Source: an uncultured Sutterella sp.
Lineage (GTDB): Bacteria; Pseudomonadota; Gammaproteobacteria; Burkholderiales; Burkholderiaceae_F
NCBI GenBank assembly: GCA_900543805.1
Contig: UQTE01000025.1
Location: 1-31,663, forward strand
Length of the DNA stretch: 31,663 bases
Direction of reading: 5' to 3'
Below the pieces are notes generated by a model. It ran no database searches. It was not told where the DNA came from and saw only the letters and a program-made list of their open reading frames with translations. This document shows, one piece after another, positions 18,839-31,440 of this stretch. A program made the position numbers and the translations under genes. Each line of letters opens with the position of its first letter. Position 1 is the first letter of the stretch.

Positions 18839-19578
18839 GGGGAGTGAACGTTCACTTTCATTCTCTGACGCAGCGCTTCGAACGAAAGGACGGGAGCTCG
18901 GTCGTGACGCCGATTTCGGATCTCTCGCTCACGCTCGAAGCGGGCAGCGTCACGGCGCTTCTCGGTCGCTCGGGCTGCGGCAAGACGACGCTTCTTCGAA
19001 TCACGGCGGGGCTTCTCGCGTCCACCTCGGGACGGGTGGAATTTGATCCGCCGGCGCCGCGCATCGGGATGGTCTTTCAGGAACCCAAGCTCCTTCCCTG
19101 GAAGACGGTCGCGGAAAACGTGGCGCTCGCCGTGCGGCATCTTCCGGAAAAGGAGCGTAACGACCGCGTTGCGGAAGTGCTCGAGCGCGTAGGACTTTCC
19201 GCCTGGAAGGACGCGTTGCCCGGCGTCATCTCGGGCGGCATGGCGCAGCGCGCGGGACTTGCCCGGGCGCTCGTCTCGGATCCGGCGCTCCTTCTCATGG
19301 ACGAACCCTTCGGGGCGCTGGACGCTTTGACGCGTTTGACCCTGCAGGACGAATGCCTGCGGCTCTTTGCCAAGTCCGACATGACGGTCTTTCTCATCAC
19401 GCACGACGCGCGCGAGGCCGTTCGTCTTGCCGACCGCATCCTCGTCCTTGACGAAGGGGCGATAACGCTCGACATACCGCTTACGCTTTCGCAGCCGCGT
19501 GCGCCGGAAGATCTGGCTCTGGCCGCAGCGGAGAGGAGGGTGCTCGACGCAATCTTTCGAAGGGACGCGACCCGATGA
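18835..19578 (+). CDS. ABC transporter ATPase, nitrate/sulfonate/taurine (SsuB) type
   Basis: 247 residues. Walker A GRSGCGKT (44-51), Q-loop Gln82 in FQEPKLLPW, signature SGGMAQRAGLAR (133-144), Walker B LLLMDEP (152-158) with D-loop GALDAL, and switch His190. The SGGM(A/S)QR signature and LPW after the Q-loop are characteristic of the SsuB/TauB/NrtD group. It powers the permease encoded just upstream (ATGA overlap) and overlaps the next small gene by 4 nt. Confidence 0.92.
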   Translation: MRGVNVHFHSLTQRFERKDGSSVVTPISDLSLTLEAGSVTALLGRSGCGKTTLLRITAGLLASTSGRVEFDPPAPRIGMVFQEPKLLPWKTVAENVALAVRHLPEKERNDRVAEVLERVGLSAWKDALPGVISGGMAQRAGLARALVSDPALLLMDEPFGALDALTRLTLQDECLRLFAKSDMTVFLITHDAREAVRLADRILVLDEGAITLDIPLTLSQPRAPEDLALAAAERRVLDAIFRRDATR

Positions 19579-19994
19579 GCGCAACGCGACCATCCAAAAC
19601 CGCCCTCGAACTTCTCACCCTCTGGTTTGAGGAGGAGTTTGCCAAGGGGCGTTGCGACGCCTGGAAGCGCTTCTTTGACGAAGGCGTGACTGTGACGACG
19701 GCAAGAGGAGAGGTTCTTGCGACGCTTGCCGACTGGTGTGCGGCCTATGCCCGAAACGTCAACGACCGACCGCTTGTCGGAGTGACGGTGACGGCGTCTT
19801 TCGGAGAGGGGCCGGAGAAGGCGGCTCTCTTTTGGGAAGCGAAGGGCGAGACGGGACTTCCCGTTCAGGGAGCTTTTCTGGTCGAGTGCAAGGCGGGGCG
19901 CATCGAGAAGCTGCTTTGTTTTGAAAGCGCACCTGAAAATGAGGTGCCGCAGGAAGACGATGGAGCGCTTCCCGACGGGAACTGGTGGTTCTGA
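19575..19994 (+). CDS. Small protein, possibly NTF2/SnoaL-like
   Basis: 139 residues, no signal peptide or membrane helix. The start overlaps the ATPase stop (ATGA), so it belongs to the transporter operon. An N-terminal helix pair (LELLTLWFEEEFAKGRCDAWKRFF split by a turn) followed by beta-rich segments (VTVTASFG, AALFWEAKG, GAFLVECKAGRIEKLLCFES) resembles the cone-shaped NTF2/SnoaL fold used for small-ligand binding or catalysis. The C-terminal tail is acidic and ends in NWWF. I do not recognise a specific family; a role in handling the transported compound is inferred only from position. Confidence 0.65.
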   Translation: MSATRPSKTALELLTLWFEEEFAKGRCDAWKRFFDEGVTVTTARGEVLATLADWCAAYARNVNDRPLVGVTVTASFGEGPEKAALFWEAKGETGLPVQGAFLVECKAGRIEKLLCFESAPENEVPQEDDGALPDGNWWF

Positions 19995-20022
19995 CCTTCA
20001 ATTCTCTCGGAACAAAGAAAAT

Positions 20023-20054
20023 CGGCCGAACTTCCTTATGAAGCTCGGCCGTTT
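20023..20054. terminator. Bidirectional terminator between the small NTF2-like gene and tsaD
   Basis: CGGCCGA (20023-20029) pairs with TCGGCCG (20045-20051); after one mismatch CTTC pairs with GAAG around a CTTAT loop. The plus strand continues GTTTCG, the minus strand ATTTTCTTTG, so it can serve both converging genes. It lies within 6 nt of the tsaD stop. Confidence 0.8.
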
Positions 20055-20056
20055 CG

Positions 20057-21097
20057 TCAGAGACGCTCCGTATCGGTGAGCTGCCAACGGGGTTTGACGC
20101 CGAAGGCGCCTTTGCCGCGGAGGCTCTCAAGCGCCTCGGGCGTCATGCGCTCGAAACGCGCGAGCCCGGCCGCCGCGATCATGGCGCCGTTGTCGGTGCA
20201 AAGGCGCATGGGCGGGAAGAAGATTTCGCCGCGGCGCTTCTTCACTTCCGAAATGAGGCGCTCGCGCAATTGACGGTTCGCGGAAACCCCGCCCGCCACG
20301 ACGACGCGCTTCAATTTCGTCTGCTTCATGGCGCGGATCAACTTTGCCGCGAGCACGTCGGTGACGGCGTCGACGAACCCGCGCGCGAGATCCGCGCGGA
20401 AGACTTCGTCCTCGGGATTCGGGGCGTTGCGAACGGCCGTGAGGACGCTCGTCTTGAGCCCCGAGAAGCTCATGTCGAGATTCGGGCTGTGAATCATGGG
20501 GCGCGCGAGTTCAATGGCGCCCGAACGACCCTTGTCTGCGAGAGCCGACACGGCGGGTCCGCCGGGATAGGGGAGGCCCAAAAGCTGCGCCGTCTTGTCG
20601 AAGGCTTCGCCCGCGGCGTCGTCGAGCGTCTGCCCGAGCATTTCGTAGCGTCCGAAGGATTCGACGCGCATGATCTGCGTGTGTCCGCCCGAGACGAGAA
20701 GGGCGAGGAAGGGAAATTCCGGCTTCGGGTCCGCAAGGCGCGCCGCAAGAAGGTGGCCTTCGAGGTGATGAATGCCGATCACCGGGATTTCGAGCGCCCA
20801 GGCGATGGCGTGCGCGACGGACGCCCCCACGAGAAGGGCGCCGGCAAGCCCCGGGCCTTCCGTCACGGCGATGCCGTCCAAGTCTTCGCGGCGCTTTCCA
20901 GCTTTGGCGAGGACTTCGTCGGCAAGCGCCACCGCGCGGCGGATGTGGTCGCGGCTCGCGAGTTCGGGCACCACGCCTCCGTAGGCGCGGTGCATGTCGA
21001 TCTGAGTGTGGAGGGCGTCCGCAAGGAGCCCTTCCTTGTCCGAAATCAGGGCCACGCCCGTTTCGTCGCAGGAGGATTCGATACCGAGAATAAGCAT
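20057..21097 (-). CDS. tsaD: tRNA threonylcarbamoyladenosine synthase subunit TsaD
   Basis: 346 residues of the ASKHA fold. It opens [14 protein letters not shown]; the metal ligands are His111 and His115 (HHLEGHLLA) with a late Asp in CTDNGAM. With TsaB and TsaE it transfers threonylcarbamoyl to A37 of tRNAs that read ANN codons. It is divergent from rpsU, as in many proteobacteria. There is no Shine-Dalgarno, and a -10-like box lies only 9 nt before the start. Confidence 0.97.
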   Translation of the reverse strand: MLILGIESSCDETGVALISDKEGLLADALHTQIDMHRAYGGVVPELASRDHIRRAVALADEVLAKAGKRREDLDGIAVTEGPGLAGALLVGASVAHAIAWALEIPVIGIHHLEGHLLAARLADPKPEFPFLALLVSGGHTQIMRVESFGRYEMLGQTLDDAAGEAFDKTAQLLGLPYPGGPAVSALADKGRSGAIELARPMIHSPNLDMSFSGLKTSVLTAVRNAPNPEDEVFRADLARGFVDAVTDVLAAKLIRAMKQTKLKRVVVAGGVSANRQLRERLISEVKKRRGEIFFPPMRLCTDNGAMIAAAGLARFERMTPEALESLRGKGAFGVKPRWQLTDTERL

Positions 21098-21106
21098 AGT
21101 GTGGGC

Positions 21107-21112
21107 ATTGTA
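21107..21112 (-). promoter_or_regulatory. Candidate -10 box of tsaD
   Basis: TACAAT on the minus strand, 9 nt before the tsaD ATG. No good -35 is seen. A start of transcription 6-8 nt downstream would leave almost no leader. A perfect 10-bp palindrome CCGCATGCGG (21121-21130) lies just upstream. Confidence 0.4.
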
Positions 21113-21156
21113 GAGATTTTCCGCATGCGGGATGGGAAAAAATTGTGCTCAACGGT

Positions 21157-21186
21157 TTGCAGTGAACCTTCGGTTTGTGGCAAAAT
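21157..21186 (+). promoter_or_regulatory. Candidate promoter of rpsU
   Basis: TTGCAG (21157-21162), 18-nt spacer, CAAAAT (21181-21186), about 90 nt before rpsU. The sequence after the -10 resembles the one at the lepB/rnc junction. Confidence 0.4.
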
Positions 21187-21277
21187 CCTCTACTTTCCTG
21201 TGACCGTTCTTGCCCCGGAACCAGAACGTCACCCTTGTCCATAGTCATTTCCGGGTCATCACACAACTGAGGTTTGA

Positions 21278-21490
21278 ATGCCTACCATTCGCGTCAAAGA
21301 AAACGAACCGTTTGAAGTGGCCCTCCGCCGTTTCAAGCGCACCATTGAAAAGTCCGGCCTTCTCACGGAACTCCGCGCCCGCGAGTTCTATGAAAAGCCC
21401 ACCGCCGAACGCAAGCGCAAGAAGGCTGCCGCCGTCAAGCGCCACTACAAGCGTCTTCGCAGCATGATGCTGCCCAAGAAGCTCTACTAA
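21278..21490 (+). CDS. rpsU: 30S ribosomal protein S21
   Basis: 70 residues, very basic, standard length: [19 protein letters not shown], then [14 protein letters not shown]21 joins the 30S platform late and helps pairing with the mRNA leader. First gene of the rpsU-yqeY-dnaG-rpoD series, the macromolecular-synthesis operon. Confidence 0.98.
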   Translation: MPTIRVKENEPFEVALRRFKRTIEKSGLLTELRAREFYEKPTAERKRKKAAAVKRHYKRLRSMMLPKKLY

Positions 21491-21515
21491 TTCGGTTTAC
21501 CCCCGAATTCGTTCG

Positions 21516-21535
21516 CGAAGGGACTTCTCCCTTCG
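21516..21535 (+). other. Hairpin between rpsU and yqeY
   Basis: CGAAGGGA (21516-21523) and TCCCTTCG (21528-21535) form a perfect 8-bp stem with a CTTC loop. ACTTTTCC follows 9 nt later, so it may act as a weak attenuator or as a 3' end that protects the abundant rpsU message. Confidence 0.5.
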
Positions 21536-21568
21536 ACACTCAAAACTTTTCCCTCACGAAGGATGGTG

Positions 21569-22012
21569 ATGATTAAGGACAGAATCCGCGAAGATATGAA
21601 GGCGGCGATGCGTTCGCACGAAGCCGCGCGTCTGAGCACGATTCGTTTGCTCCTTGCCGCGATCAAGCAGCGTGAAGTGGATGAACGAATCGAAGCCGAC
21701 GACGCGGTCGTGATGCAGGTCATCGCAAAGATGGTCAAGCAGCGCCGCGACTCCGTTCAGCAATACCGTGCCGGCGGACGCGAAGACCTCGCGTCCAAGG
21801 AACAGGCGGAAATCGATGTGCTCGAAGCCTATCTCCCCGCTCAGATGAGCGAAGAGGAAATCGGCCGCATCATCGACGAAGCCGTCGCCGAATCGGGCGC
21901 AAGCGGCATGGCCGCGATGGGCAAAGTCATGGCCCTCGTGAAGCCCCGCGTGCTCGGTCAGGCCGACATGGGAACGGTGTCCCGTCTCGTCAAGGCGAAG
22001 CTCGCTTCCTGA
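21569..22012 (+). CDS. YqeY/GatB-domain protein
   Basis: About 147 residues, mostly helical: an N-terminal part (MIKDRIREDMKAAMRSHEA, TIRLLLAAIKQREVDERIE) and the GatB-tail-like C-terminal domain (IGRIIDEAVAESGASGMAAMGKVM). The family is thought to act on tRNA or amidotransferase-like complexes, but the function is not settled. Of two in-frame ATGs, 21569 is better placed behind GAAGGA; 21563 overlaps it. In proteobacteria yqeY often lies between rpsU and dnaG, as here. Confidence 0.92.
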   Translation: MIKDRIREDMKAAMRSHEAARLSTIRLLLAAIKQREVDERIEADDAVVMQVIAKMVKQRRDSVQQYRAGGREDLASKEQAEIDVLEAYLPAQMSEEEIGRIIDEAVAESGASGMAAMGKVMALVKPRVLGQADMGTVSRLVKAKLAS

Positions 22013-22079
22013 TTCCCTCGCGCCTAGAACGCACAGCCGTTTTCTTCTTTGCCTAGAAGCAAAACAGCAACACGAAAAT

Positions 22080-22114
22080 GACCGGGATCGCAAAAGCGGC
22101 CCCGGTCGTTTTTT
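22080..22114 (+). terminator. Terminator between yqeY and dnaG
   Basis: GACCGGG (22080-22086) pairs with CCCGGTC (22101-22107), with CGC/GCG and an AAAA loop inside, followed by six T (22109-22114). E. coli has a similar internal terminator between rpsU and dnaG that keeps primase levels low; this one is in the matching place. Confidence 0.88.
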
Positions 22115-22121
22115 ATATCCG

Positions 22122-22143
22122 GCGTACCTCAGGCGTGGTACGC
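22122..22143 (+). promoter_or_regulatory. Inverted repeat upstream of dnaG
   Basis: GCGTACC (22122-22128) and GGTACGC (22137-22143) are perfect arms around an 8-nt spacer, 38 nt before dnaG. It may be an operator or second hairpin after the terminator. No clear promoter was found. Confidence 0.35.
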
Positions 22144-22180
22144 TCAAACTTCCATCCGAAAAAGTTTCTTCCTTCCCGCC

Positions 22181-24496
22181 ATGATCCCCGAGCGTTTCAT
22201 ATCGCAGCTCCTTGACCGCGCCGACATCGTCGACGTCGTGGGGCGTTACGTGCCGCTCAAGAAGGCGGGGAAGAACTATCAGGCGTGCTGTCCCTTCCAC
22301 AAGGAAAAGACGCCTTCCTTCTCGGTGAGCCCCACCAAGCAGTTCTTCAAGTGCTTCGGTTGCGGCGTCGCCGGCAACGCCATCGGCTTTCTCATGCGCT
22401 ACGAGGGCCTCGAATTTCCCGAGGCCGTCGAAAAGCTCGCGGGCTTCTACAACATGGAGGTGCCGCGCGAGCGGCGCAGTCCCCGCGACATCGAGCGCGA
22501 AACCCGTCAGAAGAGCCTCACCGAATACATGGCCGACGCCGCGCGCTACTACGCGGGCGAACTTAAAAAGAGCGAAAAGGCGATCAACTATCTGAAGGGT
22601 CGCGGGATCAGCGGCGAGACTGCCGCCAAATTTCATCTCGGCTACGCCCCCGAAGGCTGGCACGCGCTGCAGAAGCTTTGGGGCGAGCGTTACGGTTCGC
22701 CCGAGCTCGTCGAGTGCGGTCTTCTGATCGAAAAGAACGACCGTCGCTACGACGCTTACCGCGACCGGCTGATGTTCCCGATCCGAAACGTGAAGGGGCA
22801 CGTGATCGGCTTCGGCGCGCGCACCTTCAAGAGGGACGAGCAGCCCAAGTACATCAACAGCCCCGAGACGCCGATCTACCACAAGGGGCGCGAACTCTAC
22901 GGACTCTTCGAAGGGCGCGAATTCATCCACCGCAAGGGCCGTGCCATCGTCTGCGAAGGGTACATGGACGTGATCCAGCTCTCGCAGGCGGGGTTTGAAG
23001 AAAGCGTCGCGGCGCTCGGCACGTCGATCACGTCCGAGCACGTGCAAAAGCTCCTCAAGATTTCGGATCAGGTCTTCTTTTCGTTTGACGGCGACACGGC
23101 GGGCCGCAAGGCCGCGCGCCGCGCCCTCGAGGCGGCGCTTCCCGTCATCACGGACGTGCAGAAGGCGGCCTTCATTCTGCTTCCGCCCGAGCACGATCCC
23201 GACAGCCTCATCAAGGCCGAGGGCCCCGAAGCCTTCGAGCGGGAAATCCGCCGCGCCTTGGGGCTCGTCGACTTCGCCAAGAGCCTGCTCCTTGACGGCA
23301 AGGATCTTCTCTATGCGGAGGACCGCGCCAAGGTCGTGGCCGAAGGCAAGGCCTTCGCGCTGCAAATGACGAAGGCTCCGATGCTGCGGCTCGCCCTCAT
23401 CGAGGAAATCGCCGCGATCGCCCGCGTCTCGACCGACGAAATTCAGCGCCAGTATGGTCTCGTCACGCCTCCTCCCGCGGTGGCGATGCCTCCCGCGCCG
23501 CGCCCCCGCTACGACGGACGCTTCCGTCCCCAGGGGACGGGCTACGGATCGTTCGGCGGCTACGAACGCCCGGGCTACGGCTTTCCGCGCTGGCAGCGGC
23601 GCGAATACTACGCGCCCGAACCCCGCATCACGGTCGCGGACTTCCGCGAGCGCATCCTGCAGCTCCTTCTTGCGCACCCGGTCCTCATCAACGAATTTTC
23701 CGGCGTGATCGAAGAGGAGTTCCTCGGGAGCAACCAGCCCGTCGCGCAGCAGATCATCGAGGTCTGGCGCGCGGCCGCGGTGCTCGAGGACGAGGCGCCG
23801 GGGTCGAACCACGCGGCGACGCTTCTCTCGCTCCTTTCGGAAAGCGAGTGGGCCTCCGTCTACGAAGAACTGCTTGCGGGCGAGATGCTCCTCGAAACCC
23901 CGGAAGAGGGGGCGCGCCTTGAAATTCGGCGCAATTTCCTCACGCTCGAACTCGAACGCGTGAAGCTTCGCGTGCAGACGCTCGTCGTGCGCGACGAAAA
24001 GGACGAGGCGGAACTGCGCCGCATGGTCGAGCGCAAAACCGAACTCGATCGGCTCATTTCTGAGACGCAGCAGGCGGAATTTCAGTACCGGCTTCGCCGC
24101 GATACCGAAAAGGCCTACGAATACCTGCAAAAGCGCGACCGGAAGGAAGGGCACGGCGGCGGCATGGTGCTCGACAAGAATCCGAAGGTGCGCGCGCTCC
24201 AGGCCATGCTCTTCGGAATGAAGCCCGAGGACGAGGACGCCTCTGCGGAGGGCGCCGCGCCGAAGCCTGCGCAGGTCGCGCCCGCGAAGCCCTCCGCCGT
24301 GGTCGAAGCCCTTGAGGCCCTTCGTTCGCGCCGGGCCGCCCCGGCGGAAAACGGCGTCTCGGCCGATGAAAACTGGCTTGACGACAATGCGCCCCCTCCC
24401 GACGACGTCCCGGCCGACTATTTGTCGACGGCGGACGGCGAAGAGGAGGACGTTCCCTACACTTTTGACGACGACGCGCCTGCTGACGACTATTGA
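22181..24496 (+). CDS. dnaG: DNA primase
   Basis: 771 residues, well above the usual 580-680. The N-terminal zinc domain has Cys37, His40, Cys58 and Cys61 (CCPFHKEKTPSF, KCFGCG). The RNA-polymerase core and TOPRIM fold include EGYMDVIQLSQAG and FSFDGDTAGRKAA. A Pro/Gly/Tyr-rich linker (about 427-480) leads to the DnaB-binding helical domain (about 485-660). A further tail of about 110 residues is Ala/Pro-rich and then strongly acidic, ending DDDAPADDY. It makes RNA primers at the replication fork. The ATG lies in CCGCCATGATC without a strong ribosome site, consistent with low expression. Confidence 0.97.
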   Translation: MIPERFISQLLDRADIVDVVGRYVPLKKAGKNYQACCPFHKEKTPSFSVSPTKQFFKCFGCGVAGNAIGFLMRYEGLEFPEAVEKLAGFYNMEVPRERRSPRDIERETRQKSLTEYMADAARYYAGELKKSEKAINYLKGRGISGETAAKFHLGYAPEGWHALQKLWGERYGSPELVECGLLIEKNDRRYDAYRDRLMFPIRNVKGHVIGFGARTFKRDEQPKYINSPETPIYHKGRELYGLFEGREFIHRKGRAIVCEGYMDVIQLSQAGFEESVAALGTSITSEHVQKLLKISDQVFFSFDGDTAGRKAARRALEAALPVITDVQKAAFILLPPEHDPDSLIKAEGPEAFEREIRRALGLVDFAKSLLLDGKDLLYAEDRAKVVAEGKAFALQMTKAPMLRLALIEEIAAIARVSTDEIQRQYGLVTPPPAVAMPPAPRPRYDGRFRPQGTGYGSFGGYERPGYGFPRWQRREYYAPEPRITVADFRERILQLLLAHPVLINEFSGVIEEEFLGSNQPVAQQIIEVWRAAAVLEDEAPGSNHAATLLSLLSESEWASVYEELLAGEMLLETPEEGARLEIRRNFLTLELERVKLRVQTLVVRDEKDEAELRRMVERKTELDRLISETQQAEFQYRLRRDTEKAYEYLQKRDRKEGHGGGMVLDKNPKVRALQAMLFGMKPEDEDASAEGAAPKPAQVAPAKPSAVVEALEALRSRRAAPAENGVSADENWLDDNAPPPDDVPADYLSTADGEEEDVPYTFDDDAPADDY

Positions 24497-24708
24497 GTCT
24501 CGGGAGAAAGGCCGAGCGCCCTTGATGCGAATCAGAGGCGATCTCCGTGTTTTTCCTGATTGTTTCACGCGGTATGCCCCGCTATGCGGATGCGTATGGC
24601 ACAATTCTTAAGATAGGCTCCGAAGGCGCATTGTTTTCTCGGCTAGGGGGTTTCCTGATGGGAAGGCGAAGACGGGGCTGCGTCCACCTTAAAGAAATGA
24701 GGAAAGGC
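24497..24708 (+). other. dnaG-rpoD intergenic region
   Basis: 212 nt. I see no hairpin terminator. AT-rich boxes CACAAT (24600) and TAAGAT (24609-24614) could be -10 elements for an internal rpoD promoter, but -35 matches are poor. AGGAAAGG (24700-24707) is the rpoD ribosome site. Confidence 0.35.
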
Positions 24709-27138
<2,430 letters not shown>

Positions 27139-27178
27139 CGCAGGTCCCCTCGGGGAGGGGGCTCCGTCCGGCCGCAGA

Positions 27179-27210
27179 GGGCGCGCGCGAAGAGATTCGC
27201 CGCGCCCTTT
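27179..27210 (+). terminator. Terminator after rpoD
   Basis: GGGCGCG (27179-27185) pairs with CGCGCCC (27201-27207); after a bulged C, GCGAA pairs with TTCGC around a GAGA loop. TTT follows. The 12-bp stem lies about 40 nt after the rpoD stop. Confidence 0.75.
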
Positions 27211-27213
27211 GAG

Positions 27214-27242
27214 TTGAAAGGCCCTGGGTTTCGTAGTATCCT
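27214..27242 (+). promoter_or_regulatory. Strong sigma-70 promoter for the second sigma gene
   Basis: TTGAAA (27214-27219), exactly 17 nt, TATCCT (27237-27242), right after the rpoD terminator. This is the best -35/-10 pair in the window. Predicted start near 27249 gives a leader of about 280 nt. The gap 27139-27529 otherwise holds the terminator, the palindrome at 27279 and no convincing gene. Confidence 0.65.
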
Positions 27243-27278
27243 ATGCGCCTTTTCGTCCGCAACTCCCGACCTCGGCCG

Positions 27279-27294
27279 CCGCTTTGCAAAGCGG
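27279..27294. repeat. Perfect palindrome of a possible REP-like repeat
   Basis: CCGCTTTGCAAAGCGG is a perfect 16-nt palindrome, followed by a G-rich run and GATTTTTGCG. Read in one frame the stretch gives PPLCKAGVGGFL, a peptide often seen in spurious frames that cross REP-like intergenic repeats. No second copy exists in this window, so repeat status is inferred. Confidence 0.4.
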
Positions 27295-27529
27295 GGGTGG
27301 GGGGATTTTTGCGCTCTGCGCAGACCGTTGCGGACCGCACGCACGACCTTCGGCGCGTCCCCCGTCGACCCGGCCCATCTCACGACACGCAGGGCGGCCG
27401 ACGGATGCGGACCGGACCCCCGAAGGCGCTTTTTACGCGCGTGCCACGTTGCCATGCTGAAAAAACACCGTCAAACGGCCGAACCCGGCAACGCATTCGG
27501 CGCGTTTGAATCAAAAGGATTATTGATTG

Positions 27530-29530
<2,001 letters not shown>

Positions 29531-29547
29531 AAGAGCGTACGAACGGC

Positions 29548-29587
29548 AAAATGCCCTGTCGGAGATATCCGGCGGGGCATTTTATTT
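29548..29587. terminator. Bidirectional terminator after the second sigma gene
   Basis: AAAATGCCC (29548-29556) pairs perfectly with GGGCATTTT (29575-29583); the stem continues through a T-G pair and GTCGG/CCGGC to a 6-nt AGATAT loop, about 15 bp. ATTT follows on the plus strand, and the A-run gives T on the minus strand. The minus-strand gene remnant ends inside it (stop at 29582-29584). Confidence 0.88.
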
Positions 29588-29701
29588 GAGGTCGTACTGG
29601 AAACGGATTTCTTCGGAAACGTGCAGAGGTCCGTCGGCTACGCCCGAGGGCCGCTGCACGCGCCCGCTCGCGGCGCGCAAGAGAATTCCGGTGGGTTTGT
29701 C
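29582..29701 (-). pseudogene. C-terminal remnant of a truncated minus-strand gene
   Basis: The minus strand is open for 39 codons ending in TAA at 29584-29582, in host-like GC-rich codons: ILLRAASGRVQRPSGVADG followed by PLHVSEEIRFQYDLK. The frame is closed by TGA at 29704-29702, where base composition drops toward the TnpB element. The stop inside a terminator shared with the convergent sigma gene is what an intact gene end looks like. I do not recognise the family. The most likely reading is a gene cut off by insertion of the TnpB element. Confidence 0.5.
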
Positions 29702-31440
29702 TCAGATCCGTAGTTGCACTCTTTGGGGTGAACGCTTCCTTTTCGCATTCAAAGCCCGTTGTTTTTATTCAATTTCAACGAAGCGATTGACAACAATGGG
29801 GACAACGGCGGTGCCTTCATCAGAACAGATGAAAGTCGAATTTCACCTACGTGAAGACCCTATCGAGCGTGTGCATTTAAAATGTGTAATACTCTGTTAT
29901 CACCACTGGTTCAATAGATTTCGACGCATGAGCTACGGCTACCGCTTTTCCGCAGAGTTTGTCAGTAAGACCTCCGCCGAGGTCTACTTTACGTGGTCGG
30001 CGGGGCAGGCGCTCGTGTATAATTCCAAGGTTGAGGAAGCTCGTTACCATTATCGATTCGCCCAAATTTTCGGCGGAGAGATGCCGGACGCCGATCAGAA
30101 GTATTCGCATCTAATCACGAATCCTTATACAAGGAAGCGTTATTTGGAGTGGCTCGAGTCAGTTCCTCCGGAGGTTCTGCGAATCGGTGCCGTGCTCTAC
30201 TACAAGGCCGTCAGACAAGCCAAAGCGGGCTTGGCGAAAAGACCGAAAACGAAACGCATCAAGGCTGCCGACCGGCATCTCTGGCTCACCTCGGATCTCT
30301 TCTCAATCAGACAATTGCGCGACAAATGGTTCGAACTCACCTTGTGGGTGAAAGAACAACAAGTCGCCCGCATCCGTTTCAAGGCGCACCGCCCCTTCGA
30401 AATGCCGAATTCCGTTCACATCAAGACGAAGGGAAGCAGGCTCTTTGTGTCTTTCTGTTCTCCCAAGGCCAGCGATGAGGATCGCTATCCTGAGACGGAA
30501 GACGAAATCCGGGCGCGCCTGAGAATGAAGACACCTGAAGAGCTGTTGGAGCGTACGGTCGGTTGTGACAGAGGGGTCGTAACGCCCTTGCAGACGCAGA
30601 CGCAGGGATTCAGGCTTACGCGCACTCAGAAGGCAAGAATGCGTCACAAGGGTAAACGCATCAAGAAGTGTCAAAAGAAGCTGGCGCGGCAAGTTCTGCA
30701 TAGCTCGGGTTGGCGCAAAACACGCATAAAGATCAATGATGCGAATACGTATGGGCGCAATGTGCGGGAGAACCTTGCACATCAGACTTCGCATGCCTTG
30801 GTCTCTCTTCCCAACGTGGATGTGATCGCTTTTGAAGATCTGAAAGTCGAGGCCATGATGGCCGCCCCCAAGCCGAAGTTCAATGAGGCGGGCAAATCGC
30901 AACACAATGGACGAGCGGCGAAGGCCGGTCTGAACCGGGCCATCCAGTTTGAGGCCGCGTGGGGCCGCACGTTGGCCTATACCCAATACAAGGCGCTGAA
31001 GCACGGCAAACTTGTCGTTACCGTGCCCGCCGCTTACAGCAGTCAGCAATGCCCGAAGTGCGGGCACACACATCGCAGCAATCGCCCTGACCAGGCGCAC
31101 TTTGCATGCACGAACCCCGACTGCCGATTCAATGAAGATCATCAACTCACTGCGGATCAGGTTGCGGCGATGAACATCGCGGCGCGGGCTGTAAAGCAGA
31201 TTTTTGATGACCAACAGAAGTCCAAAGAACGAAAGCGCCTTCTGCGCATGCGCAAGAAAGGCGAATCGAAAGGACAAGGTAGGGGTGGGACGCCCCGAAC
31301 CGTAATGCGTTCCGGCAATGTCGGAGCTGCGAAGCCGGTGGAGCCTATGCCGGACACGGGAAATCTTCCTGTGTCCACCTTGGCTGTGAAACCGGAATCC
31401 CTTGACAAACGCGTAGCGTTGGCGGGGGAGTGTTCATCCA
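29702..31440 (+). mobile_element. IS200/IS605-like element encoding only TnpB (boundaries approximate)
   Basis: Lower-GC stretch between the gene remnant on the left and the structured region after the tnpB end. It carries a tnpB gene but no Y1-transposase (tnpA) gene, like IS1341-type elements, which need TnpA in trans. Ends are estimated from the change in composition on the left and the GGGGGAGTGTTCA string (31424-31436) on the right. Exact ends are not proven. Confidence 0.5.

Noticed and set aside
21554..24604. Minus-strand frame of over 1000 codons opposite yqeY-dnaG
   Set aside because: Crosses several real genes and terminators and shows only low-complexity antisense sequence.
27243..27509. 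Small plus-strand frame between the sigma genes
   Set aside because: Starts at the predicted -10/TSS region, has no ribosome site and crosses the palindromic repeat; PPLCKAGVGGFL is a hallmark of spurious frames.
27214..27529. tRNA or 6S RNA gene behind the strong promoter
   Set aside because: No T-loop GGTTCGAATCC-like sequence, no cloverleaf and no 6S-type long bulged helix was found by eye.
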